Shown here: positions 1 to 7,800 of the stretch, piece after piece
Layout: the number at the start of each line of letters is the position of its first letter
How positions within the stretch are numbered: the stretch's first letter is position 1
NCBI GenBank assembly: GCA_002381155.1
Contig: DFQX01000083.1
Coordinates: 1 to 39,563 of the forward strand
Direction: 5' to 3'
DNA length: 39,563 nucleotides
DNA from: Flavobacteriaceae bacterium UBA3478
GTDB taxonomy: Bacteria > Bacteroidota > Bacteroidia > Flavobacteriales > Flavobacteriaceae
The notes under the pieces: generated by a model
What the model saw: only the letters and a program-made list of their open reading frames with translations
The model's database searches: none
Told to the model about the DNA's origin: nothing
Translations under genes and position numbers: made by a program

Positions 1-367
1 AAGCCCCTTGATAGTTCGATGAAAAGGGCTCCCATAAGAAAGTTTTCTCTTCTTGTTCTACGAGAAGGATGGTTTTGCTACCCGTATGTTCGTGAGCTTC
101 GGTGATCTTGTCATCGGTGTAGTAGGGGAAAAGGGCATGGTCGCTATTAATTCTTCCTGCAGATAACCCTCCAGTACTTGAAATGAACATCCAGTGATCG
201 GACTGACTCACTATACTCATAAAAAATGGACGCATCTCATCGGTGTTCGAGATCTTAAAATATCGCTCTCCGTTGATTTCAACTTCTTCTCCTGTGATTG
301 AACTGTTATTGGTATTTAGAGGCTGATTGCCTAAATAGATGTTCTTTTCCTCTGAATTATTTTTCAT
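1..367 (-). CDS. N-terminus of a large protein, possibly a glucan phosphorylase-like enzyme (partial)
   Basis: The reading frame starts with ATG at 365-367 and runs open off the left edge, giving 122 complete codons with no stop. The start MKNNSEEKNIYLGNQ has no signal peptide, so the protein is probably cytoplasmic. The segment with SQSDHWMFISSTGGLSAGR and then HALFPYYTDDKI resembles, from memory, the N-terminal beta-sandwich of long cytoplasmic Bacteroidota proteins annotated as cellobiose phosphorylase-like (GH94/GH149 type). No catalytic residues fall inside the window, so family and reaction are inferred. Two genes further along on the same strand lies a GH16 glucanase, which would suit phosphorolysis of imported beta-1,3-gluco-oligosaccharides. 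A gap of 298 bases and a terminator separate it from the receptor gene, so it is probably its own transcript. That gap holds no gene I can support. I am confident that the region codes and unsure what the protein does. Confidence 0.6.
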   Translation of the reverse strand, partial: MKNNSEEKNIYLGNQPLNTNNSSITGEEVEINGERYFKISNTDEMRPFFMSIVSQSDHWMFISSTGGLSAGRINSDHALFPYYTDDKITEAHEHTGSKTILLVEQEEKTFLWEPFSSNYQGA

Positions 368-620
368 TACAACTTTCGTTATTTAAACTTCATTCTATCC
401 TTTGCTTTGGGCGTGCTAGTGCCAAGAGTATGAAATTAGCATTAAATTTGAGTAATTCGAAAAAATCAAACTATACAATAACTCTACACATTTTAAATAT
501 ATTATTTATATAATATTGATTTTCAGTGTATTGCTAAAAATAACTACTCCATTCTTCCCCTACGTCAGCTATTCATCGATCATAAAACGGTGTATTAGTT
601 AATAAAAGTAAAGATCAAAA

Positions 621-646
621 AAAAGGGCCCCGTTTGGGACCCTTTT
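621..646 (-). terminator. Rho-independent terminator of the TonB receptor gene
   Basis: On the minus strand AAAAGGG pairs with CCCTTTT, and an inner GGG/CCC stem caps the hairpin. A run of eight T residues follows in the minus-strand direction. It lies 20 bases beyond the receptor stop codon and before the start of the next minus-strand gene at 367. Confidence 0.8.
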
Positions 647-665
647 CTATTATCGATAGATTCGA

Positions 666-3185
666 TTATAGATTCACTCGTAATGAAGCATTCCAAGTTC
701 TTCCAAATCCGAACCATACAGAGTTGCGAACATCAACTCCATTCCAATTAGTTGCGCTACCATCAGCATGGATGTTGGTGTTTGATTCTGCAATATAAAC
801 CGTATCAAATAGGTTGTTGATGTTAATTCTGAAACTAGCGTTGTTGCCGAATAAATCGAAACGCGCTGTCGCTCCTAAATCAACTAAACCGTAAGATGGT
901 AATTGAACTGCTCCTTTATTGTTCGGTGAAAGGAATGCTGAATTAGCAATGCTATAATCAGCATAAAGACCATCAACAAAACGGTAACCAAAATCAAATG
1001 AGAAGTCTCCAGCAGTATATTGAACTTCAGTGTAAGTAGTAAACTGAGCGGCATCCCCTACTTTAGCATCTTTGATGTAGATTGTTCCTTCACCAACTAG
1101 GTTGTTGTTATCATCAAACACTTCTGAAGTAAAATCTTTGGTGTATCTCCAGTTACCCGCAGAAAGCATTCCTTTGAAACGTAGCGCTGAAGATGCATAG
1201 TAAGTTGCTTCAACCTCTAAACCTTCATGTAGTACGTCGATATCCTTGAATTGAGCAGTTCCTGAAACACCACTTTCTAGGTTGAAACCTCTAGAGATGA
1301 AGCGGTTACCCCAAGTTGTTGAGTAAAGGTTTACGTTAGCTTTGAAATTTGAAGAAGTATAACCATAACCTAACTCAAAAGAAGTAATTTTTTCGTTTTG
1401 AAGATCTGGGTTAATGTTATTTGCGAAACCTGGGAATACTGCATCAAATAATGGCTGACGGCTGATATAACCTGCGTTAAAGAAGGCATTGTTTTGAGCG
1501 TCAAAGTTGAAGTTAGCACCTCCCTTAACGTATCCTCCTGGTGAATCATTTTTAGATGATTCTGGGTTACCTACCTGATCGAAGTAATCGATACGCTGGT
1601 ATTGCTGGTTTGAAATACCTCCTTGAAGTACCGCAGTGAATACATCGTTGTCATTGTATTCGATAAGACCGTTAAGACCAGCCCATTTTACTTTACCGAT
1701 GTTGTAGTAATCCATTTTAGGTCCACGAATTCCGGTGTCTTTGAAAGGATTTGCCTCTACTAGAGTCTCAATGATTTGACCCGCTGAGTTCTTGTTACCA
1801 GTTGAGTAGTAACCGTCAAGGCCCATAAGATCATTAAGTACTCTGTAGTGGTAACCTGTGTAACTTCTTAAATCAACACCAATAGAGTAGTTGAATTTAC
1901 CTGATTGGATATCTAAAGATGAAATTGCTCCTACCCAATCGTGTGAGTTCATCGATGCACGACGAATCATGATTTCGCGGCTAACCCCATCGTTGCGGAA
2001 TCCATTAGAACCAATTCTAGCTCCAGTATAACCTGAGATTGATCCAGTGTAAGGTTGTGCATTTCTTCGGTTAGTTGCAACTACTTCGTCGTAATTGATA
2101 AATCCGTTTGGTAAACGAGTACCTCGACCGTTTTCTACGTAGTGCTCATAAAGATCTTTCTGGTAAGGGAACATATCGATTGCTGAGTTACGGAAGTTGT
2201 TTCCGCGAGCTCCAGTTCCTCCACCACGACCAGCAGATGCATAAAGTGAAGTGTTAAGCTGAACGTTATCAGCGATATCCCAATCCCAGTTAAGAGTAGC
2301 TAATGGCTTGTTGTAGAAGTTACGACGAATGTTGAATTCCTCTCCTTCTCTGATTCCATTGTCTGAGTTCCAACGACGATCAATTCCTTCTTCTCCGAAG
2401 TATTGATAGTCACGAATAGAAACCCAAGAATCTCTTTGGTGGTGCCATTGACCTGCACCTAAAACTGATAGGTTAAGTGCGTGAGCAGAACCTTCTGGTG
2501 CATATCCTAATGCAGCGAAATAAGTCCATCCTTCACCTTGAGTACCATAAACGTAACCATCACCTTTCCAGTGTGAAAGTAGTACAGATGAAGCCCATCC
2601 ATTTTCATTTTTACCAGTGTTGTAAGCAGCAGTAGTTTTGGTGTATCCGTCGTTACCTAAAACTTGAGTGAACGAACCACCCTGAATTTTATCAGCTGTT
2701 TTAGTTAAGATAGATACAGTACCACCAACAGAAGGTACCGCTAAACGAGAAGCACCTAGACCTCTTTGAATCTGAATACCAGAAGCAACATCAGTAAGAC
2801 CTTGCCAGTTTGACCAGTAAACCCATCCGTTCTCCATATCGTTAACCGGCTGACCGTTGATAAGGAATGAAGTGTTTCTTTGATCGAAACCACGAAGGCT
2901 AATACGGCTATCTCCGTATCCTCCACCTTGTTTAGTTGCATAAACACCAGGTGTTGTGTTCATGATTTCAGGAAACTCGAGGTTACCTACTTTTAAAGAG
3001 ATGTCTTTCGCAGAAACTGTAGTAACAGCTACTGGAGTAACACGCTCCTTAGCAACGTCAATAACTCTTGAAGAAACAACAACCTCTTCAAGTTGAGTAG
3101 TTAATAACGTATCTGCCTCTTTTTGTGTCTGTGCAACAGCAAATGAAGCTGAAATAATCGCTAGTAACGAAAATAATTTTTTCAT
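666..3185 (-). CDS. TonB-dependent outer-membrane receptor
   Basis: An 839-residue outer-membrane beta-barrel receptor that would import a ligand using energy from TonB-ExbB-ExbD. Residues 1-18 (MKKLFSLLAIISASFAVA) form a Sec signal peptide. The plug domain follows, with LEEVVVSSR as a possible TonB-box region and the typical QGGGYGDSRISLRGFDQRN and NDMENGWVYW stretches. The rest is aromatic, strand-rich barrel sequence ending in NASLRVNL. It lacks the N-terminal carboxypeptidase-like domain common in SusC proteins, and no susD gene is next to it, so it is not a standard SusC/SusD pair. The ligand cannot be read from the sequence. The GH16 gene 227 bases upstream on the same strand hints at an oligosaccharide, but iron complexes or vitamins are possible. 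That 227-base gap holds no other gene and only weak promoter-like boxes. Confidence 0.92.
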   Translation of the reverse strand: MKKLFSLLAIISASFAVAQTQKEADTLLTTQLEEVVVSSRVIDVAKERVTPVAVTTVSAKDISLKVGNLEFPEIMNTTPGVYATKQGGGYGDSRISLRGFDQRNTSFLINGQPVNDMENGWVYWSNWQGLTDVASGIQIQRGLGASRLAVPSVGGTVSILTKTADKIQGGSFTQVLGNDGYTKTTAAYNTGKNENGWASSVLLSHWKGDGYVYGTQGEGWTYFAALGYAPEGSAHALNLSVLGAGQWHHQRDSWVSIRDYQYFGEEGIDRRWNSDNGIREGEEFNIRRNFYNKPLATLNWDWDIADNVQLNTSLYASAGRGGGTGARGNNFRNSAIDMFPYQKDLYEHYVENGRGTRLPNGFINYDEVVATNRRNAQPYTGSISGYTGARIGSNGFRNDGVSREIMIRRASMNSHDWVGAISSLDIQSGKFNYSIGVDLRSYTGYHYRVLNDLMGLDGYYSTGNKNSAGQIIETLVEANPFKDTGIRGPKMDYYNIGKVKWAGLNGLIEYNDNDVFTAVLQGGISNQQYQRIDYFDQVGNPESSKNDSPGGYVKGGANFNFDAQNNAFFNAGYISRQPLFDAVFPGFANNINPDLQNEKITSFELGYGYTSSNFKANVNLYSTTWGNRFISRGFNLESGVSGTAQFKDIDVLHEGLEVEATYYASSALRFKGMLSAGNWRYTKDFTSEVFDDNNNLVGEGTIYIKDAKVGDAAQFTTYTEVQYTAGDFSFDFGYRFVDGLYADYSIANSAFLSPNNKGAVQLPSYGLVDLGATARFDLFGNNASFRININNLFDTVYIAESNTNIHADGSATNWNGVDVRNSVWFGFGRTWNASLRVNL

Positions 3186-3412
3186 TTTGAGAAAAGTTTA
3201 GATTTAAGTTCTTTCCGCGAAAATACTAAGTATTCTTACACGAACAGGTAAATTAAACTTTAAGATTTCTCTAACATTTGAAAGATTGATCGTTTTGAGA
3301 TATAGGAATCTCTCGGAGGTCCTGTAAAATATAGTGTTAGGAAAGGTTGCGAGCGACTTCTGTTTTGTTTGAAATTCAACAAAAAAATTTCAACAAATTA
3401 GAAGGGTATTGT

Positions 3413-4216
3413 TTATAACTTGCTGATTCTGACGTAATCAACCTCCATTATAGCTTCTTTGAAATCATCAGGTATTGGGCCTCCTAATGTACCTCCCATC
3501 GCAAGATTGAGAATGAGGTAATGGGGATTGTCATAAGGCCTTTTCTCATCATTAGGGACAGTAAAAAATGGCTCATTATCAAAAAGAAGTATAATCTCAT
3601 AGGGGGTCCATATAAGAGAATAAAGATGAAAGTCTTCATTGGGGTTAGGGATATTGGTTGATTCACCTTCGTCGAAATATTCCTTTGTTTCTGTATGCCC
3701 CCAGTGCAGGTGACCTTTTAAAACATTTTTCTCCCATCCCGTCTGCTCCATGATGTCGATTTCCCCACACATTGGCCATCCCGTATCACCTTTTGTGTTC
3801 CCAAAATAATTGCCTTTTTCATTGACATTACTCCCTAAGGTCCAAATCGCTGGCCAGGTTCCTTCTTCTACTGGGAGTTTTGCTCTTACGTCAATCCTTC
3901 CATATTTAAAGTCGAATTTTGAATTTATTCTTGCAGAGACGAATTCCTTGGTGTCTCCTTCGTAAGTATAAGCCTTTCTTAATGCTTTGATTTTCAAAGT
4001 ACCTTCTGAAACATAAGATGTTTCGGCGTTATCAATATAGTGTTGTAATTCTTTATTGTGCCACCCCCAACTATTTGGTGGGATCACTTGGTGGTGCCAC
4101 TTCTTGATATCTGGTCTTCCGGTGTAATCGAATTCATCTGCCCATATGATTTTTGTTGAGTTATTGCTGCAACTAGCAACTAGGAGAAGGGTAGAAATGA
4201 GGATTAACTTTTTCAT
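3413..4216 (-). CDS. GH16 family endo-beta-glucanase lipoprotein (laminarinase-like)
   Basis: A 267-residue glycoside hydrolase of family 16, a family that cleaves beta-1,3 or mixed beta-1,3/1,4-glucans and some galactans. I chose the ATG at 4216 rather than the in-frame TTG at 4249 because it gives a clean lipoprotein signal, MKKLILISTLLLVAS followed by Cys16, the likely lipidated residue. The catalytic signature EIDIME spans residues 152-157, so Glu152 should be the nucleophile, Asp154 its helper and Glu157 the acid/base. WPAIWTLG and the C-terminal VDYVRI strand are also typical. The length matches a lone catalytic domain with no carbohydrate-binding module. It should be anchored in the periplasm or on the cell surface. 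Laminarin is the likeliest substrate, but that is inferred from the family. A strong terminator hairpin ends only 17 bases upstream of the start codon, which leaves little room for a normal promoter. Confidence 0.9.
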   Translation of the reverse strand: MKKLILISTLLLVASCSNNSTKIIWADEFDYTGRPDIKKWHHQVIPPNSWGWHNKELQHYIDNAETSYVSEGTLKIKALRKAYTYEGDTKEFVSARINSKFDFKYGRIDVRAKLPVEEGTWPAIWTLGSNVNEKGNYFGNTKGDTGWPMCGEIDIMEQTGWEKNVLKGHLHWGHTETKEYFDEGESTNIPNPNEDFHLYSLIWTPYEIILLFDNEPFFTVPNDEKRPYDNPHYLILNLAMGGTLGGPIPDDFKEAIMEVDYVRISKL

Positions 4217-4233
4217 AGATGTTGAATATATAA

Positions 4234-4267
4234 AAAAAGCCGATTTCAATTATGAAATCGGCTTTTT
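4234..4267 (-). terminator. Terminator after tRNA-Asp, directly upstream of the GH16 gene
   Basis: A 15-base-pair perfect hairpin (4234-4248 with 4253-4267) with loop ATTA and A/T tracts on both flanks, so it could work in either direction. It ends transcripts of the tRNA-Asp gene, whose 3' end is 10 bases away. The GH16 start codon lies 17 bases beyond it. Confidence 0.85.
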
Positions 4268-4277
4268 ACTTGTTTTG

Positions 4278-4351
4278 CGGTCTGGACGGGACTCGAACCC
4301 GCGACCCCCTGCGTGACAGGCAGGTATTCTAACCAACTGAACTACCAGACC
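4278..4351 (-). tRNA. tRNA-Asp (anticodon GTC)
   Basis: A 74-base cloverleaf on the minus strand. The acceptor stem is GGTCTGG with CCAGACC, the anticodon arm reads CCTGC-CTGTCAC-GCAGG with anticodon GTC, and the T arm holds GGTTCGAGTCC. The discriminator base is G, as expected for Asp identity, and CCA is not encoded. It has its own promoter upstream and a terminator 10 bases downstream, so it is a single-gene transcript. Confidence 0.96.
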
Positions 4352-4378
4352 AAAACATTTTCGCTCTAAAAGCGGGGG

Positions 4379-4408
4379 CAAATATAATCTTTTTTACACC
4401 TTGTCCAA
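4379..4408 (-). promoter_or_regulatory. Promoter of tRNA-Asp
   Basis: On the minus strand TTG at 4408-4406, a 19-base spacer, and TATATTTG at 4386-4379 match the Bacteroidota housekeeping sigma consensus (TTG, TAnnTTTG). Transcription should start about 20-25 bases before the mature tRNA. Confidence 0.8.
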
Positions 4409-4423
4409 AAAGGATCAAAAAAA

Positions 4424-4439
4424 AGCGATTAAAATCGCT
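4424..4439 (-). terminator. Terminator of thioredoxin gene
   Basis: AGCGAT pairs with ATCGCT around a four-base loop, and on the minus strand the stem is followed by a run of eight T residues. It lies about 30 bases after the trxA stop codon. Confidence 0.75.
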
Positions 4440-4467
4440 CTCTTTTTCGAATGCTGTGTGAAGTGGC

Positions 4468-4785
4468 TTATAAAGCAGCGTCAATAGCCTCAGCGTAAAA
4501 ATTTTTAGGAGCAACTCCTACCTGACGATTTACGATTTCTCCACCTTTAAAAACCAATACGGTCGGGATATTTCTAACGCCGTATTTCGCTGCAAACTGT
4601 TGGTGGTTGTCTACATCAACCTTACCTACAACTGCTTTTCCTTCGTATTCGGTAGCGAGTTCATCAATGATTGGTCCTACCATACGACATGGGCCGCACC
4701 ATGCTGCCCAAAAGTCAACAACTACTGGCTTATCTGAATGGAGTACTACCTCTTCAAAAGTTGCGTCTGTTATTTCTAGTGCCAT
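4468..4785 (-). CDS. trxA: Thioredoxin
   Basis: A 105-residue cytoplasmic thioredoxin, the usual length for the family. The redox site WCGPC lies at residues 29-33, preceded by VVVDFWAAW, and the cis-proline loop NIPTVLVF follows in the second half. It passes electrons from thioredoxin reductase to ribonucleotide reductase, peroxiredoxins and other partners. The gene lies 45 bases downstream of dnaE on the same strand, but a consensus promoter sits in that gap and a terminator follows, so it can be transcribed alone. Nothing in it is unusual. Confidence 0.97.
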   Translation of the reverse strand: MALEITDATFEEVVLHSDKPVVVDFWAAWCGPCRMVGPIIDELATEYEGKAVVGKVDVDNHQQFAAKYGVRNIPTVLVFKGGEIVNRQVGVAPKNFYAEAIDAAL

Positions 4786-4802
4786 AATCTTGAATTAAAA
4801 TA

Positions 4803-4830
4803 CAAATTTAGGGATTTAAAATGAGTTCAA
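4803..4830 (-). promoter_or_regulatory. Promoter of trxA
   Basis: On the minus strand TTG at 4830-4828, a 17-base spacer, and TAAATTTG at 4810-4803 match the Bacteroidota consensus. The -33 element begins directly after the dnaE stop codon, which implies that trxA is transcribed independently of dnaE. Confidence 0.65.
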
Positions 4831-7800
4831 TTAGTATAGTTGATAGGGTATTTTTTGATCGTCGAGGAAGTGTAGCAACTCTTTGGTGATCGCTACTTTT
4901 TCCTTTCTGCTCTTTAAAGTGAGTTGAAAATCTTTGTCGTGGAGCGTAATGTTTAGCGCTTTATTGCCTTTATACTCTTTAATTCTTTGTTTTAATAATT
5001 CTATGAATTCGTTGTTTACTTCTTCTGCCTTTAGATGAAGGTTGATTTTTTTAGATAGATTTTCCATTACATCTTGGAGTAGTCGTACTTCATTGAATTG
5101 TAGCCTCGGTTCTCCTTTCGTACTGCCATCGCCAATAGGGTAGCCTTCTTTTACTAATAAACGGATATATAAGAAGTTCGGTTCTTTAAAGAAGTGTTCG
5201 AACTTTAAAAATTCCTCTGAAAAAACTCTGAATTGATAAGAACCGCTATAATCTTCTAAGGTAAAGGTTCCCCAACGTTTGCCATTTTTAGAAATTCTTG
5301 CTTCTGCCGATGTTACAACACCACCTACAGTTATTTCGCGTCCGATAAAGGGGGCGAGGTCGGTATTAAGATTTGCTAATTCGTTTTTAGTAAAATGTTG
5401 TAGCGTTTTTTTGAAATCATCAAGCGGATGCCCAGTTAAATAAAGTCCAACAACCTCCTTCTCCTTTCTAAGGAGCTCCATGGTTGTCCACGGCTCGCAA
5501 GGTGGAATCTCTGGTTCGCTAATTTGAGCAACGGGATCATCTGCGAATAGGCTCACTTGGGAAGCGTTTTCGTTTTCTTTGAAACGGGTGGCTGACTTTA
5601 TAATCTTCTCTAAATAGTTGATTCCGTCATTAGATTCTTGAAAATATTGACTTCGTAGCGCACCGAAAGAATCAAACGCACCAGCGATAGCAAGATTTTC
5701 AAAGGTTCTTTTATTCGCAGCTCGCAAGTCTATTCGTTTAGCTAATTCGAATACTGAACGATAGGGTCCAGATTCTTTTCTTTCATCTACAATCGTATCC
5801 ACTGCACTCTTTCCTACGCCTTTAATAGCGCCCATTCCGAAACGAATCGCGTTTTGTGCATTTACCCCAAACTTGTAGAAAGACTCATTTACATCAGGCC
5901 CGAGAACCTCGATACCCATGCGTTTGGCCTCTTCCATAAACAGAGTTACCTGCTCTAAGTGGTTCATATTGTTAGATAGCACGGCAGCCATATATTCTGA
6001 AGGGTAGTGAGCCTTCAGATAGGCGGTTTGATAAGCGATGTAGGCATAGCAAGTAGAATGACTCTTGTTAAATGCGTAACTTGCGAATGCCTCCCAATCT
6101 TTATAGATTTTTTCCAAAACCTCTTTAGGGTGTCCTTTAGAAATCCCTCCATTGATAAACTTTGGACGTAGTTCGTCAATAAGATCTTTCTTCTTCTTAC
6201 CCATCGCCTTACGGAGAACGTCGGCTTCACCTTTGGTAAAACCCCCTAATTTCTGTGACAAAAGCATCACCTGCTCTTGATAAACCGTAATTCCATAGGT
6301 GTTTTCCAGGTACTCCTTCATTTCTGGAAGGTCATAAGTGATGGGTTCTTTACCGTGTTTTCTGGCGATAAAGCTCGGGATATATTCAAGCGGGCCTGGG
6401 CGATAAAGAGCATTCATGGCGATTAAATCGTCAAAGGAGTTTGGTTTCAACTCCTTTAGATACCTCTGCATTCCGCGAGATTCGTACTGGAAAATGCCAA
6501 TCGTTTCTCCTCGTTGAAATAGCTCGTAGGTTTTTTCGTCTTCGAGCGAAAATTCGTCGGGATTTAGTTGAACTCCGGTTCTTGCCTTTATGATCTTTAA
6601 AGTGTCCTTAATTAAAGTCAGAGTTTTTAATCCGAGGAAGTCCATCTTCAACAGACCAGCACTCTCAACCACAGAGTTGTCGAATTGGGTTACCCACATC
6701 TCTGCATCTTTAGCCGTAGCTACAGGAACAAAGTCAGTAATATCTCCTGGAGTGATAATTACACCACAAGCGTGAATTCCTGTATTTCGAACGGTTCCTT
6801 CTAATCTTTTTGCAACCTGAAGCGTGTTTCCAAGATCGTCCTTACTCTGAGAAATTTGTTGTAGTTCAGCTATCTTTTGTGCTTCTTCACTGCGAAAGTT
6901 CTGTTGAAGCGACTTTGAATCAAGTCCTAAAACCTTTGCCAGTTTGGTCATATCAGGCAGAAGCTTAGCGAGTCGATCTGCTTCGTTAAGCGGCAAGTCG
7001 AGAACCCTAGCGGTATCTCGAATCGATGACTTGCCAGCCATGGTACCGTAGGTTATAATCTGAGCTACTTGATTAGATCCGTATTTTCCAATGACATAAT
7101 CGATAACCTTTTGCCGCCCCTCATCATCAAAGTCAATATCAATATCGGGCATAGACACTCGGTCTGGATTTAAAAAACGCTCAAAAAGGAGATCATATTT
7201 AATGGGATCAATATTGGTAATACCTAGACAGTATGCCACTGCCGAACCTGCTGCCGAACCTCTTCCAGGGCCCACCGAGACATTCATTTCTCTCGCTTTT
7301 CGAATAAAGTCTTCTACAATTAAAAAGTAGCCTGGATAGCCTGATTGCTCAATAGTATTCAATTCGAATAGTAAGCGATCTTCGATTTCTGGAGTCACCT
7401 CTCCGTATCGCTCTTTTGCTCCTAAGAAGGTTAGATGTTTGAGGTAAGCGTTTTCTCCTCTTTTGGCTCCGTCAACCTGGTCTTCTGGAGATTCAAATTC
7501 TTGCGGAATGTCGAATTCAGGAAGTAATACATCTCGATATAAGAGGTAGTTTTCTACTTTCTCTAGTATGCGAGTGGTATTTTCAATAGCCTCTGGTAGA
7601 TCAGCGAATAGTTTTTTCATCTCCTCGCTGCCTTTGAAATAGTACTCGTTATTAGGAAGGCCGTATCGATAACCTCTTCCTCTACCGATCGGAGTCTCTT
7701 TTAGTTCCCCTTCTTTTACGCAGAGGAGTATGTCTTGTAGTTCCTGATCTTCTTTAGATCGATAAAAGTTGTTGTTAGTCGCAACTAAATGGATTCCATG

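Noticed and set aside
411..425. Sigma-54-like promoter (TTGGCAC on the minus strand) upstream of the partial gene
   Set aside because: The -24 half is a good match, but the GC of the -12 half is one base too close and the rest of that half does not fit TTGC. Sigma-54 needs strict spacing.
298..513. Open frame of 71 residues on the plus strand
   Set aside because: It runs antisense to the better-supported minus-strand gene and into an AT-rich gap. It has no recognisable domain and no promoter.
3369..3393. Inverted repeat TTGAAATT/AATTTCAA after the GH16 gene as terminator
   Set aside because: The stem is all but one pair A/T, the loop is nine bases, and no T run follows on the minus strand.
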